Notes under the pieces: model-generated | Database searches by the model: none | The model's input: the letters and a program-made list of their open reading frames with translations, nothing else | What the model was told of the DNA's origin: nothing | NCBI RefSeq assembly: GCF_000737325.1 | Contig: NZ_CP011125.1 | Span: 6,696,001-6,760,000 of the forward strand | Length of the DNA: 64,000 nt | Direction of reading: 5' to 3' | Source of the DNA: Sandaracinus amylolyticus | Lineage (GTDB): Bacteria > Myxococcota_A > Polyangia > Polyangiales > Sandaracinaceae | Program-made: the position numbers and the translations under genes | Part shown: one piece after another, positions 1-8,317 of the stretch | Position numbering within the stretch: the stretch's first letter is position 1 | Layout of the letters: each line of letters opens with the position of its first letter

Positions 1-2363
1 TGCGACGGCACGGTCTGCTTGTACTCGCGGCGGCCCTGCGACTCCCAGCCGCGGAAGAACTCGTGCACGTAGCGGCCGCGCCACGAGAGCGTGAGCTCGT
101 CGTTGCCGAACAGGTCGTGCGCGCGGAGGTCGGCCGAGAAATTCGCGAAGAAGAACGGACGGTTCGGGATGCGGTCGCCGGCGAAGTCACCGAACGTGCC
201 CTCCTCGCTCGAGTTGCGATCCTCGAGGTACGTCGCGTTCCCCGCGAGCCGAACCCAGTCGCCGGGGCTCGTCCACGCGAGGCTCGCCTCGGCGCCGATC
301 GCGAGCGCCTCGTAGACGTTCTGGTACGTCAGCACGCGGTCGTTGCCGAGCAGCACGATCATGTTCTGGCGCCATCGCACGAAGCCCGCGGCCTCGGCCT
401 CGATCGCGCCGATCGGCGTGTCGCGGACGTCCAGCGCGACCTCGAGCGTGCCGTTGTGGCTGCGCTCGGGCGAGAGGTCGAGGTTGGGACCGACGAGCAC
501 GCCGTCGCCGAACACTTCGTAGGGCGCGGGCAGGCGCGTCGCGAGCTCGTACGTGCCGCGCACGAAGAGCTCGGGGAGGATGCGCCATCGCAGCCCGTCG
601 CCGATGCCGATGTCGTGGCTCTCTCGACGGCGCTCGACGAACGTGAACCCGGGCAGGACCTCCTCGCTCGACGCGATGTAGACGTAGTCCTTCACGAAGA
701 TCTGGTTCTCGAGCACGCGCTCGAGCAACGAGAGGTGGTACTCGAGGCCCGAGACCATCGTGAAGAGATCGCGACGCGCGGTGAGCGGATCGCGTCCTCC
801 GGGGTTCGACTCGATGCGCTCGTCGCCCGAGCGCGTCGTGTACGTCGGCGTGACGTTCAGGTGCACGCGGTGCTCGGGCGCGATCTGCCAGCTCAGGTTG
901 AGCCGCGCGGGCACTGCGTCCTCCCACACCGACTGATCCGTCGGGCGAGTCCCGATCTCGCCGACCGTGCGCCGCGCGCGCACTCGGTTGCCGTACCAGT
1001 CGTAGACCCACGGCGACGCATCGGTGAACGAGATGTCGCGGCGCGTGTAGCCGACGAAGGTGTCGATCGACAGGCCCGGCACGATCTCGTGCTGGTAGCG
1101 GAGGAGGCCGCCCCAGCTCACCTCGCCGTAGACGGCCTCGCCGTAGGGCACCGTCATCACGACGTTGTTCTGGAGGTCGCGGTCGTACTCGCTGAGGAAC
1201 CCACGGATGCTGAGGCGATCCGCGAACGAGACGCCCGCGAGCCCTGCTTCGACGGCGATGCCGTACGCCTCGTAGCGATCGTGGAATCGGCGCACGCGCG
1301 CGTCCGAGAGACGCCCGCGCGAGTCGGCGACCTCCACGTCGATCGGATAGTCGTTGTCGGCGCGGTCGTAGAACGCGCTCGCGCTCGCATAGAGCCCGCT
1401 CTCGTCGTGGCGCGTGCCCGCTTCCGTGAAGAGCCGGTAGGTGCCCCACGAGCCCGTCTGCACGTATCCGCCGGCGTGCAGCCCGTAGTAGCGCGACGGA
1501 CGCACGAGGTTGATCACGCCGCCGAGCGCGTCGGTGCCGAGGCGGACCGGGACCGCGCCGCGATAGATCTCGACGCGCTCGACCATGTTCACCGGCACGT
1601 TCGAGACGCCGAGCCCGAACCCCGCGAGCTCGAGCGGGACTCCGTCGAGGAAGTAGCGGATGCCGGAGTCGCAGATGCCGTGGATGCACAGCCGCGCGGT
1701 CGAGCCGAGCCCGCCCGAGCGACGAACCGACACGCCCTCGCTGCGCGCGAGCACCTCGCCCATGTCGGCGCTCTGCGCGCGCACCTCGTCGATCGCCACG
1801 ATGCGCACGGAGTCGGCGGACTGCGCGAGCTCGTCGGCCTCGCTCGTCGCGCTGACGACGACGTCGTCGGTGAGGAGGTCGTCGCCCCATGCTTCGTCGT
1901 CCTCGACCGGCGCGGCGTCGTCCTCGACCGGCGCGGCGTCGTCCTCGACCGGCGCGGCGTCGTCCTCGACCGGCGCGGCGTCGTCCTCGACCGGCGCGGC
2001 GTCGTCCTCGACCGGCGCGGCGTCGTCCTCGACGGGCGCTCGATCGTCCGCGGGGGGCGCTTCGTCGTCGGCGACGACTTCCTCCGTGGGCGCCGCGTCC
2101 TGCGCGAACGCCGCGACCGAGCCCGCGAGCACCGCCGTCGCGGCGCCGAGCGCGAGCGCCGCGCGCCACGCGCGGTCGTCGAGGTACGCGAGGCACATCG
2201 CGACGACCCAGAGCGGGATCGTCATCACGATGCCGAGCGCGATGCGGACGTCCTCCGGCGCCGGCGCGAAGAGCGCGAGGGCGATGCCGGCGAGCGTCGC
2301 GAGCGGGAGAGTACCGACGAGCGCGACCGTAGCGCGCGCGGCGACGACGAGACGATGGGTCAC
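1..2363 (-). CDS. TonB-dependent receptor with fused DUF3649-like N-terminus (3' end outside window)
   Basis: This is an outer-membrane, TonB-dependent importer, probably for a ferric siderophore given its neighbours. The frame is open from a GTG at 2363 to the window start (787 codons) with no stop. Residues 1-60 hold two hydrophobic segments, and residues 65-87 hold a third (AWRAALALG...) ending in a signal-peptidase-like AFA/QD. The layout resembles the small inner-membrane DUF3649 family that often precedes such receptors. A 21-bp repeat then encodes about seven copies of a seven-residue Ala-Pro-Val-Glu-Asp-Asp-Ala unit. The plug domain follows (VVVSAT, SEGVSVRR, LDGVPLEL, VERVEIYRG, GGVINLV), then beta-barrel sequence. 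The GTG overlaps the upstream stop by 4 bp, which suggests translational coupling. Internal ATGs at 2225 and 2198 are alternative receptor starts. The 2198 start would give a normal ~32-residue signal peptide, so the fusion is not proven. The receptor assignment is firm; the start is not. Confidence 0.85.
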   Translation of the reverse strand, partial: MTHRLVVAARATVALVGTLPLATLAGIALALFAPAPEDVRIALGIVMTIPLWVVAMCLAYLDDRAWRAALALGAATAVLAGSVAAFAQDAAPTEEVVADDEAPPADDRAPVEDDAAPVEDDAAPVEDDAAPVEDDAAPVEDDAAPVEDDAAPVEDDEAWGDDLLTDDVVVSATSEADELAQSADSVRIVAIDEVRAQSADMGEVLARSEGVSVRRSGGLGSTARLCIHGICDSGIRYFLDGVPLELAGFGLGVSNVPVNMVERVEIYRGAVPVRLGTDALGGVINLVRPSRYYGLHAGGYVQTGSWGTYRLFTEAGTRHDESGLYASASAFYDRADNDYPIDVEVADSRGRLSDARVRRFHDRYEAYGIAVEAGLAGVSFADRLSIRGFLSEYDRDLQNNVVMTVPYGEAVYGEVSWGGLLRYQHEIVPGLSIDTFVGYTRRDISFTDASPWVYDWYGNRVRARRTVGEIGTRPTDQSVWEDAVPARLNLSWQIAPEHRVHLNVTPTYTTRSGDERIESNPGGRDPLTARRDLFTMVSGLEYHLSLLERVLENQIFVKDYVYIASSEEVLPGFTFVERRRESHDIGIGDGLRWRILPELFVRGTYELATRLPAPYEVFGDGVLVGPNLDLSPERSHNGTLEVALDVRDTPIGAIEAEAAGFVRWRQNMIVLLGNDRVLTYQNVYEALAIGAEASLAWTSPGDWVRLAGNATYLEDRNSSEEGTFGDFAGDRIPNRPFFFANFSADLRAHDLFGNDELTLSWRGRYVHEFFRGWESQGRREYKQTVPS
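1896..2042 (-). repeat. 21-bp tandem repeat, six identical copies plus one diverged copy
   Basis: On the plus strand the unit GTCGTCCTCGACCGGCGCGG(C) repeats head to tail from 1896. Six copies are identical and a seventh (2022-2042) is diverged. On the coding minus strand each unit is exactly seven codons (Ala-Pro-Val-Glu-Asp-Asp-Ala). This gives an acidic, proline-containing linker between the signal-like segment and the plug domain of the TonB-dependent receptor. Identical copies suggest recent expansion and possible copy-number variation that keeps frame. Confidence 0.95.
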
Positions 2364-2677
2364 CACTGCATCCTCAAGACGGCGAGGCTCGCGAGCGCGA
2401 TCGCGAAGCCGATCGAAGAACCCCATGCGAGCGAGCTGGTCGCGGCGAGCAGCGGGGTGACGCTCGCGGCGCTCGTCCACGCGAGAAGCGCGACGACGGC
2501 TCCCGTGACGAGATCGGCGCCGTTCGCGACGACGCCGACCGCCGCCGCGAAGAGCGCGAAGGACGCGGCGCGCAGCGCGGGGCGCACCCACGCGCCGTCG
2601 CTCGCGAGCACGACGCGCGGCGACGCGACGCACGTCGCCGAGAGCCACGCGAGCGCCGCGCCTGCGAGCTCAGCCAC
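2360..2677 (-). CDS. Small polytopic membrane protein, DUF3325-like
   Basis: A 105-residue, strongly hydrophobic protein with three or four predicted membrane segments (near residues 5-20, 35-52, 57-75 and 82-100). No catalytic motif is visible. Its size, hydrophobicity and position between a PepSY-type membrane protein and a TonB-dependent receptor match the DUF3325 proteins of iron-uptake operons, but the assignment rests mainly on context. It overlaps the upstream PepSY gene by 8 bp, and its TGA overlaps the downstream GTG by 4 bp. The three genes therefore appear translationally coupled. The start is the ATG at 2677. The function is unknown; an accessory role in siderophore-iron uptake is inferred. 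Confidence 0.6.
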   Translation of the reverse strand: MAELAGAALAWLSATCVASPRVVLASDGAWVRPALRAASFALFAAAVGVVANGADLVTGAVVALLAWTSAASVTPLLAATSSLAWGSSIGFAIALASLAVLRMQW

Positions 2678-4232
2678 GTGCGCCTCCGAGCCGCTCGGTG
2701 CGTGCCTTCGCGTCGGCGATGCGACGCGCGAGCAGCGCCGCCGACACGAGCATCGCCGCCATCGCGAGGAGCCCGACGTCGACCGACGCGACCGCCCAGT
2801 GCCCGTCCATCAGCGCGCGCCCGATGTGGAGCGGCGTGACCGCGACGCTCGCGACGGGCGTCGCCGCGAACGCGAGCGCGCCCGCGATCAGCGCGACGAT
2901 CGCGGCGTCGAGCTCGCTGCGCACCACGAACCCGACCACCGCGGTGAGCGCCCACGCGAGCACGAACGCGATCACCTCCGCGTCCGCGTGCCAGCTCGCG
3001 TCGATCGGCGCGATGCGGTTCGCGAGGAACATCGCGCCGACCGCGGGCGCGACCCCGAGCCCGCCCGCGATCGTCAGCCGCGCGAGCGCTCGATGTCCCG
3101 CGTGACGGCGCGCCGGATCGCGCCGCGCGAGCCAGATCCAATTCCCGCTCAGGATCGTCGCGCACGCGAGCATCGCGAGCAGCGCGTAGAGCAGCTTCGC
3201 GACGTCGCCGCCGAGCCGCGCGTAGTGCAGCCCGAAGATCCAATTCATCACGCGCGTCGCCGCGCCGCTCGTCTCGGGCATCGCGACGCCGACGACCGAC
3301 CCATCGGTCGCGCGCAGTCGGACGCGCCCGGTCGCGATGCGTGTCTCCTCGAGCCGCCCCGAGACGTCCACGGTCGATCCCGCGTCGCCGTAGCCGTGCA
3401 CGCGCACGTGCTCGGCGCGGAGGTCGCTGCGAGCCCTGCGGGCGTGCGCGACGAGCTCGTCGATCGTGAGCCGCGATCCGGGCGCTCCCGTCGTCGCGGG
3501 AGGTGCCTCGTAGCCGAGCAGCTCGCGCTCCGCGAGGGTCGTGTCGCCGCCGAACACCGGGCCCTGCCACGCCCACATCATCGGCAGCGCGAGCGACAGG
3601 AGCGCGCCCGAGAACGCCATCCCGATCTGGAACGGCAGCCCCATCACGCCGAGCACCTTGTGCAGGTCCGACCACACGAACCGGATGCGCTCGCGAAGCC
3701 GCAGCTGGTGCAGCTGGCGCACGAGGTCCTTCAGGTGGACGAGCACGCCGGTGACGAGCGTGAGGAGCATGACGATCGCGAGCGCGCCCGCCGTGTACAT
3801 GCCCCACTCGCCGATCGTGCTCTCGTCGTAGAGGAAGTGGAGGTCGAGCAGGAACGTCGCGACCACCGAGCGCTCGTCGAGCAGCGCGCCGGTGGTCGGA
3901 TCGGCGAGGACGGTCGTGCGACGTTCGCTCTCGCCCCCGACGTCGATCCAGATCGGCGCGCACGCGTCGCTCGGCACCGCCGCGGTGATCGTCGTCGGCC
4001 TCGCGCCGAAGCGCGCGATCGCGCTGCGCACCAGCGGCTCGAGCGGCACGCCTTCACAGCGAGCGTCGTCGACCACGCGATGCGAGCGCGGGTCCTGCCA
4101 GATCGCGATCTCCTCGTAGAAGAGCGCGAAGGCTCCGGCGAAGAACATCACGTTCAGGACGATGCTGGTGATCGCACCGGCCCAGGCGTGGAGATCCCAC
4201 CAGCTCGTGTACGCGTGTGGATGCAGCTTCAC
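2670..4232 (-). CDS. PepSY-associated TM protein (iron-regulated membrane protein family)
   Basis: A 520-residue inner-membrane protein. It starts with the typical opening of this family: a short basic/aromatic N-terminus (HPHAYTSWWDLHAWAG) followed by the first membrane segment (IVLNVMFFAGAFALFYEE). A soluble PepSY-like domain, a second membrane segment near residue 145, further segments after about 195 and a membrane-rich C-terminal half follow. Members often sit beside TonB-dependent receptors and are thought to help reduce or release iron from siderophores at the inner membrane. That is family knowledge, not shown here. It lies 66 bp downstream of the lipoprotein gene and overlaps the next gene by 8 bp, so it is probably in one operon with the receptor. 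The start is the ATG at 4232. Confidence 0.8.
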   Translation of the reverse strand: MKLHPHAYTSWWDLHAWAGAITSIVLNVMFFAGAFALFYEEIAIWQDPRSHRVVDDARCEGVPLEPLVRSAIARFGARPTTITAAVPSDACAPIWIDVGGESERRTTVLADPTTGALLDERSVVATFLLDLHFLYDESTIGEWGMYTAGALAIVMLLTLVTGVLVHLKDLVRQLHQLRLRERIRFVWSDLHKVLGVMGLPFQIGMAFSGALLSLALPMMWAWQGPVFGGDTTLAERELLGYEAPPATTGAPGSRLTIDELVAHARRARSDLRAEHVRVHGYGDAGSTVDVSGRLEETRIATGRVRLRATDGSVVGVAMPETSGAATRVMNWIFGLHYARLGGDVAKLLYALLAMLACATILSGNWIWLARRDPARRHAGHRALARLTIAGGLGVAPAVGAMFLANRIAPIDASWHADAEVIAFVLAWALTAVVGFVVRSELDAAIVALIAGALAFAATPVASVAVTPLHIGRALMDGHWAVASVDVGLLAMAAMLVSAALLARRIADAKARTERLGGARG

Positions 4233-4298
4233 GATCGCGTCCGGACGAGGTCGACGTCGGGTCGGAACGGCGGCGCGCGCGGCGCCGCCGTCCTCGTT

Positions 4299-5492
4299 TC
4301 ACTCCACGCTCGCGAGCGCGTGGAGGAAGCCGGGCGCGGTGAGCATCCGGCGCGGCCCACCCTCGGCGGTGAGCTCGATCAGCGTCGTCTCGGCGTAGTC
4401 CGCCGTCGTCTCCGTCCCGAAGACGCGCCCGTCGACGTCGAACCACACGACGTCGGCCGTCGAGGGCTCGAGCGTCGTCACCGGCGTGACCGCGTTCGTC
4501 TCGACGTTCCAGCGGACCCAGCGCCACGCGAGCTGCCCGGTGACATCCCACGACGCACCGACGGGATCGATCTCCGCGAGGTCGGCGTCGAGGACGCGGA
4601 GGAAGATGTCCTGCCCGCCGCCGCGCACCGGCTCGCCGGCGATCGCGCCGTCGACGAGATCGGCGAGCAGCGTGTGGTAGTCGGCGTCGAGCTCGTCGGC
4701 GTCGGCGGCGACGCGCAGCGCGCACGGCGGGGTGGTGATGCGCTCGAGCTCGTACGCCGCCGCAGCGAGCGCGGCGGTGACGAAGTACGCATCGCCCGAC
4801 TCGGTCACGATCGGCGTCGTGATGCCGCCGCAGCGCGTGTCGACGTCCACGCGCGAGACCGTGTCCGTCGTGGTGTCGAGCACGACGAGCCCCGTCTCGG
4901 GCAGCACGCGATCGTTCGTCCAGTCGAACCAGCCGACCGAGAAGACGAGCGCGTCGCCGCGCATCAGCGCGCGATACGAGTAGTGCGAGAGGTATCCCTC
5001 GCGAACGGTCTGCGGCAGCGCGATGGTGCCGGTGACCTCCATCGCGGTCGGGTTCCACACGACCAGCTGCGAGCCGTCGCGGTCCGGGTAGTACGCCTTC
5101 GTCGGCGAGACGAAGTAGACGGTGTCCCAGAGGTCGCTGACGCCGTACGGCTGGAGGCTGATCGCCGCGTCCTCGACGAGCGAGCCGTCCTCGCCGAAGC
5201 GATAGCGCGTGATCGTCGGCGCTTCCCCGGAGCCGATCGCGAACCACCCGCCCGCGTACGAGTAGAGGCGCGCCGACCCCGCCACCTCGAGCGCCTGGCT
5301 CGGATCGATCTGCGTGTCGGCGTCGAGCGAGTCGACGACGTGGAAGTACGACGTGATCGACGTGTCGTCCCACACGCGCGTCGCGACCAGGTACCCGCCC
5401 CGCGTCGGGGTTGGGGACGCGTCGTCGCCGCCGCAGCTCGCGATCATCGTGGCGACGCCGAAGAGCGCCGCGCTCCTGGTCCAGCGATTCAT
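4299..5492 (-). CDS. Lipoprotein of the iron-uptake operon, beta-propeller-like
   Basis: A 397-residue lipoprotein: basic N-terminus (MNRWTR), hydrophobic core and a lipobox IASC, so the mature protein should begin at Cys20. The body repeats hydrophobic strand/turn patterns with WNPT and SPTKAY motifs, suggesting a beta-propeller-like fold. It is clearly related to the divergent lipoprotein at 5606-6850: both have SPTKAY, VWNPT, a Cys in D(T/D)RCG and a paired Cys in PPCALR/PAPCVLR. Similar proteins sit beside siderophore receptors in myxobacteria (I recall the name MxcI from the myxochelin locus, but cannot verify it). It is first in the minus-strand operon and starts 60 bp from a Fur-like site. 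A role in ferric siderophore handling at the cell surface is inferred. Confidence 0.7.
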   Translation of the reverse strand: MNRWTRSAALFGVATMIASCGGDDASPTPTRGGYLVATRVWDDTSITSYFHVVDSLDADTQIDPSQALEVAGSARLYSYAGGWFAIGSGEAPTITRYRFGEDGSLVEDAAISLQPYGVSDLWDTVYFVSPTKAYYPDRDGSQLVVWNPTAMEVTGTIALPQTVREGYLSHYSYRALMRGDALVFSVGWFDWTNDRVLPETGLVVLDTTTDTVSRVDVDTRCGGITTPIVTESGDAYFVTAALAAAAYELERITTPPCALRVAADADELDADYHTLLADLVDGAIAGEPVRGGGQDIFLRVLDADLAEIDPVGASWDVTGQLAWRWVRWNVETNAVTPVTTLEPSTADVVWFDVDGRVFGTETTADYAETTLIELTAEGGPRRMLTAPGFLHALASVE

Positions 5493-5551
5493 CTGCTTCT
5501 CCCTCGTCCGCGGACCCGGACTGCCGTGGTCCGAACGGCCAGCTCCTTGAC

Positions 5552-5570
5552 GCGAATGATAACGATTGTC
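5552..5570. promoter_or_regulatory. Fur-box-like operator between divergent iron genes
   Basis: The site reads GCGAATGATAACGATTGTC and matches 14 of 19 positions of the classic Fur consensus (GATAATGATAATCATTATC). It is a conspicuous AT-rich island in this GC-rich DNA. It lies in the 113-bp gap between two divergent, related lipoprotein genes (starts at 5492 and 5606), so one bound repressor could shut both directions in iron-replete cells. No clear -35/-10 pair was assigned. Confidence 0.65.
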
Positions 5571-5605
5571 AATGTCGCGCCAAGCTCAGAAAGCCGAGGT
5601 TTTGG

Positions 5606-6850
5606 ATGTTCTCGATGGTTCGGGTCCGTGGGGTTCGTCGTCCCGTCGTCACGCTCGCCATCGCGGCCGCGCTCTCCGGATGCGGAGAGCCATCCTCGTC
5701 GCCGCCCCTGACCTGGGACGGCGACTTCGTGCTCTCGAGCACGGTCTTCACCCCCGACAGCGCGTCGTCGTTCGTGCGCGTGATCGAGGACCCGGGGACG
5801 CCCGCCGTCGTGAACGCCGACGACGCGCTCGAGGTCGGAGGCGCCGCGGCGCTCTTCGGCTTCGACGGGCAGCGCATGTTCGCGCTCGGGAGCTCGGAGT
5901 CGCCCGTCATCACGCGTCACGTGGTGACGTCGGACGGTCGGCTCGAGGAGGACGGCGAGCTCTCGCTCGCGGGCGGCGGCTCGGGCGTCGCGTCCGCGTT
6001 CCGCCGGCCCGGGCTCGTGCCGTTCGTGTCGCCGACGAAGGCGTACTTCATCGACGACGTCACGAAGCAGGTGCTGGTGTGGAACCCGACCGAGATGACG
6101 CTCGACGGAGCGATCTCGTTCGCGTCGGCCGATCGCGAGGGCCTGGTGATCGAGGTCGGCGAGCGCGCGGTGGTGCGCGGTGAGCACCTCTTCGTGCCGG
6201 TTCGTTACCGCACGGTCGAGGAGTCGGACGCGGGCATCGCGGCCGCGCTGGTGTTCGAGCACGCGACGGACTCGTTCGTCGGCGTCGTCGAGGACGATCG
6301 CTGCGGCGACACCGTGCACGTCGTCGAGGCGAGCGACGGCACGCTCTACTTCGGCAGCGGCACGCTCGGCGCGACGTTCTACGCGCTGCAGCGGCCCGCC
6401 GGTTATCCCGCGCCGTGCGTGCTCCGCATCGAGCCCGGAGAGACGGAGTTCGATCCCGACTTCTACGTGTCGATCCCTTCGCTCGTCGGCGATCGCCCCG
6501 CGGGTCGGCTCGTCGCGGGCGTCGACGGCAACGCGTACGTGCTCGCGCTCCACACCGAGCTGCTCGAGGCGCCGCTGAGCGACGAGACCGAGCTCTACGC
6601 GCCGTGGGAGGCGTCGGCGTGGCGCTGGTGGGGCATCGAGCTCGGCGCGACGACGCCCGGCACGCAGCTCGAGAGCACGCCGGTCGCGAGTGGCGCGGGC
6701 TGGGCGCTGCACGCGGGCGACCTGCAGCTCGTCACGCAGATCCGGTACGACGAAGGACGGACGACGCTGCTCGTGCCGCAGGCGGACGGGAGCCTGCGCG
6801 CGGGCCTCGACGTCGCGGGCGTGCCGTACTCGATCGTCCGCCTGCAGTAG
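5606..6850 (+). CDS. Lipoprotein, paralogue of the 4299-5492 protein
   Basis: A 414-residue lipoprotein with an N-terminal signal and lipobox LSGC. The frame is open upstream, but the ATG at 5606 has a GAGG about eight bases before it and gives a proper signal sequence; the ATG at 5615 is an alternative. It shares SPTKAY, LVWNPTEM, a DDRCG cysteine and a PAPCVLR cysteine with the divergent lipoprotein, and the two are nearly the same length. They look like products of an old duplication that now flank a Fur-like site. It is probably an outer-membrane or surface lipoprotein induced by iron starvation. Its molecular role is unknown. It is a single gene followed by a short unremarkable gap. Confidence 0.75.
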   Translation: MFSMVRVRGVRRPVVTLAIAAALSGCGEPSSSPPLTWDGDFVLSSTVFTPDSASSFVRVIEDPGTPAVVNADDALEVGGAAALFGFDGQRMFALGSSESPVITRHVVTSDGRLEEDGELSLAGGGSGVASAFRRPGLVPFVSPTKAYFIDDVTKQVLVWNPTEMTLDGAISFASADREGLVIEVGERAVVRGEHLFVPVRYRTVEESDAGIAAALVFEHATDSFVGVVEDDRCGDTVHVVEASDGTLYFGSGTLGATFYALQRPAGYPAPCVLRIEPGETEFDPDFYVSIPSLVGDRPAGRLVAGVDGNAYVLALHTELLEAPLSDETELYAPWEASAWRWWGIELGATTPGTQLESTPVASGAGWALHAGDLQLVTQIRYDEGRTTLLVPQADGSLRAGLDVAGVPYSIVRLQ

Positions 6851-6939
6851 TGCCCGTCTCCGATGGCGCACGTCTCCATGCGTGCGCCATCGGCGTGAGG
6901 CTGCTCGCGACACGCGCGCGCGCTTACTTCTCGCGCGTC

Positions 6940-7209
6940 ATGACCGACGACGAGTGGGTCGAAGCGTTCCGCGCCACCGCGGAGGCCGCCGGCATCGACG
7001 CGCAGCTGCCGGCGAGCTGGGAATCGAGAGCCGCGCGCGCGACGCACGTCGCGCGGACGCTCGCGGCACGCCTCGACGCGACGACGGACGCCGAGCTGCG
7101 GAAGCCGGTCGCGCGCGCGTACGCCCGCGCCTTCGGGCTCGCCGTCGAGGCGGGTCGACGCGCGGACGCGGGCGGCTGGCTCATCCGTCATCCGCTCGAT
7201 CGACCGTGA
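6940..7209 (+). CDS. Small helical protein, family A (copy 1)
   Basis: An 89-residue protein starting at the ATG at 6940; the same frame is open further upstream over another gene, which is shadow. I do not recognise the family. It aligns by eye with the proteins at 7430-7714 and 31072-31359: an N-terminal helix (DDEWVEAFR), a W-x-x-R-x-A core (SWESRAARATHVARTLAARL), then a charged stretch and a conserved L-x-VEA-(G/R) near the C-terminus (FGLAVEAGRRA). No signal peptide or membrane segment is visible. It is the first member of an A-A-B-B run of small genes on one strand. Function unknown. Confidence 0.45.
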   Translation: MTDDEWVEAFRATAEAAGIDAQLPASWESRAARATHVARTLAARLDATTDAELRKPVARAYARAFGLAVEAGRRADAGGWLIRHPLDRP

Positions 7210-7429
7210 TCCGACGCGAGCCACGTCGCGCCTCGCGGCATCGCACCACGCGCCGATCCGGCGAGCCGCGCGCACAGGCTGGTGAACGCATCGCGGGCGC
7301 GTACGAGTGATCGGCTCCCGAGCGCATCGAGGGTGAGGGGACCGACGGGCTCGGTGCGCTCGGGGGCGACCACTGCGCGACGCGGCGCAGGCTCGCGGCG
7401 CTGATGGAAGACGACGCGCGCGGACATCG

Positions 7430-7714
7430 ATGGGCGTGGAACGAGACCGCTGGGCATCGGCGTATCGATACCTGCGCTCGTTCGTGGAGGGCGCGTTCGT
7501 CGAGGACGACGCGCCCGCGCCGCGCGAGGCGCCGGCGACGTGGCGAGAGCGCGTCGACGCGGTGCAGCTCGTGTCGCGCGCGCTCGCCGATGCCGTCGCC
7601 GACGAGCACGAGCCGCGACGGCGCCGCGCGCTCCAGGTCGCGCTCGCGCGATGCATCACGCTCGGCGTCGAGGCGCGGGAGAACGCGGCGCGCGACGAGC
7701 TGCGCGAGGGTTGA
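7430..7714 (+). CDS. Small helical protein, family A (copy 2)
   Basis: A 94-residue, mostly helical, charged protein. It aligns with the proteins at 6940-7209 and 31072-31359: RDRWASAYRYL resembles AQKWAATYALL of the third copy; then TWRERVDAVQLVSRALAD with AWAERCAAARQLVGLLAE; then LGVEARENAARDEL with LSVEARKHALVEEL. No known domain, signal peptide or catalytic motif is evident. The ATG at 7430 has only a weak upstream purine run. It lies 40 bp before a family B gene on the same strand, mirroring the A/B association at 31 kb. An A-B complex is a reasonable guess and nothing more. Confidence 0.5.
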   Translation: MGVERDRWASAYRYLRSFVEGAFVEDDAPAPREAPATWRERVDAVQLVSRALADAVADEHEPRRRRALQVALARCITLGVEARENAARDELREG

Positions 7715-7754
7715 CTCGTGCAGTTCGCTCATCGCCGTCCTACGATCTGCGCTC

Positions 7755-8012
7755 GTGACGCGCGAAGAGGAGACACGCGCGACGCTCGCGCGGGCCGTCG
7801 AGCTGCTGAGCGAGACGCACGCCCTGGTCGAGGCGTCGCCCGAGATCCGAGAGCAGCTCGCGCCGCTCTTCGACAGCGCGCTGCTGGCGATCGGTGACGC
7901 ACGGCGCGCAGCGGCGAGCAGCACCGACTCCGAGCGCGTGCTCCGACAAGCGCGCGAAGCGGAGCACATCGTCCAAGCGCTCGCGCGCTTCGTGCGGCGA
8001 TCGGCGACGTAG
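7755..8012 (+). CDS. Small helical protein, family B (copy 1)
   Basis: An 85-residue protein beginning at a GTG at 7755; the frame is open further upstream but that part is out of family. Its core (LARAVELLSETHALVE, then IREQLAPLFDSALLAIGDAR) aligns with LERAARLLSHAHAVGD and VRDELAPLFTAALVALGDAQ of the 31481-31756 protein, and more weakly with the 8318-8659 protein. The C-terminal half is Ala/Arg/Glu-rich and helical (LRQAREAEHIVQALARF against LRHAREAERAANALERA). No known domain is recognised. It is 40 bp downstream of a family A gene. Function unknown; probably cytosolic. Confidence 0.5.
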   Translation: MTREEETRATLARAVELLSETHALVEASPEIREQLAPLFDSALLAIGDARRAAASSTDSERVLRQAREAEHIVQALARFVRRSAT

Positions 8013-8317
8013 GCCGCGCAGCGACGACGCGGCGCATGGCCGGAGACGTGGAGCTCCTTCACCGCGAGCCCTGCGCGCGGTGATGGCCGTCACGGGGCTC
8101 CTCCGCGGACGCGACTCACCGATTGCGAGGCCGACCGTCGCGCGTAGCTACGGACAGAGCGACGGTTCGGCCGCGGTGGGGTGGGCTGAATCGCCGGCGG
8201 CGCGCGCAGCAGTCGGGGGTCCGGACGTCTGCGCGCGCCGCCGCTTCGCTCCCCGAACGGAGCGAGCGACGACCGCCGCTGGTGAGCGCTGCGCTGGCGT
8301 CTAAGGTCTAGCGTACC
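8013..8317 (+). other. Intergenic region without a supported gene
   Basis: About 305 bp between two family B genes. Short open frames exist on both strands but none has a convincing start or composition. I see no clear terminator, tRNA or repeat. It probably contains the promoter of the TTG-initiated gene at 8318. Confidence 0.5.

Noticed and set aside
1896-2042. CRISPR array
   Set aside because: The repeats are contiguous with no spacers and lie in a coding sequence. The same applies to the 52088 repeat. No CRISPR array or cas gene was seen in the window.
187-2196. A 669-codon minus frame with (AGRGRRR)n repeats
   Set aside because: It is the receptor gene read in the wrong frame; the repeat is the 21-bp tandem repeat out of frame.
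63-5711. A 1882-codon plus-strand open frame over the iron-uptake block
   Set aside because: It is opposite the clear receptor, PepSY and lipoprotein genes, is extremely Arg/Asp/Val-rich and shows no domain. It is a GC-driven shadow.
8123-8311. A small gene in the gap between family B genes
   Set aside because: Composition and lack of a ribosome site or homology with neighbours suggest a chance open frame.
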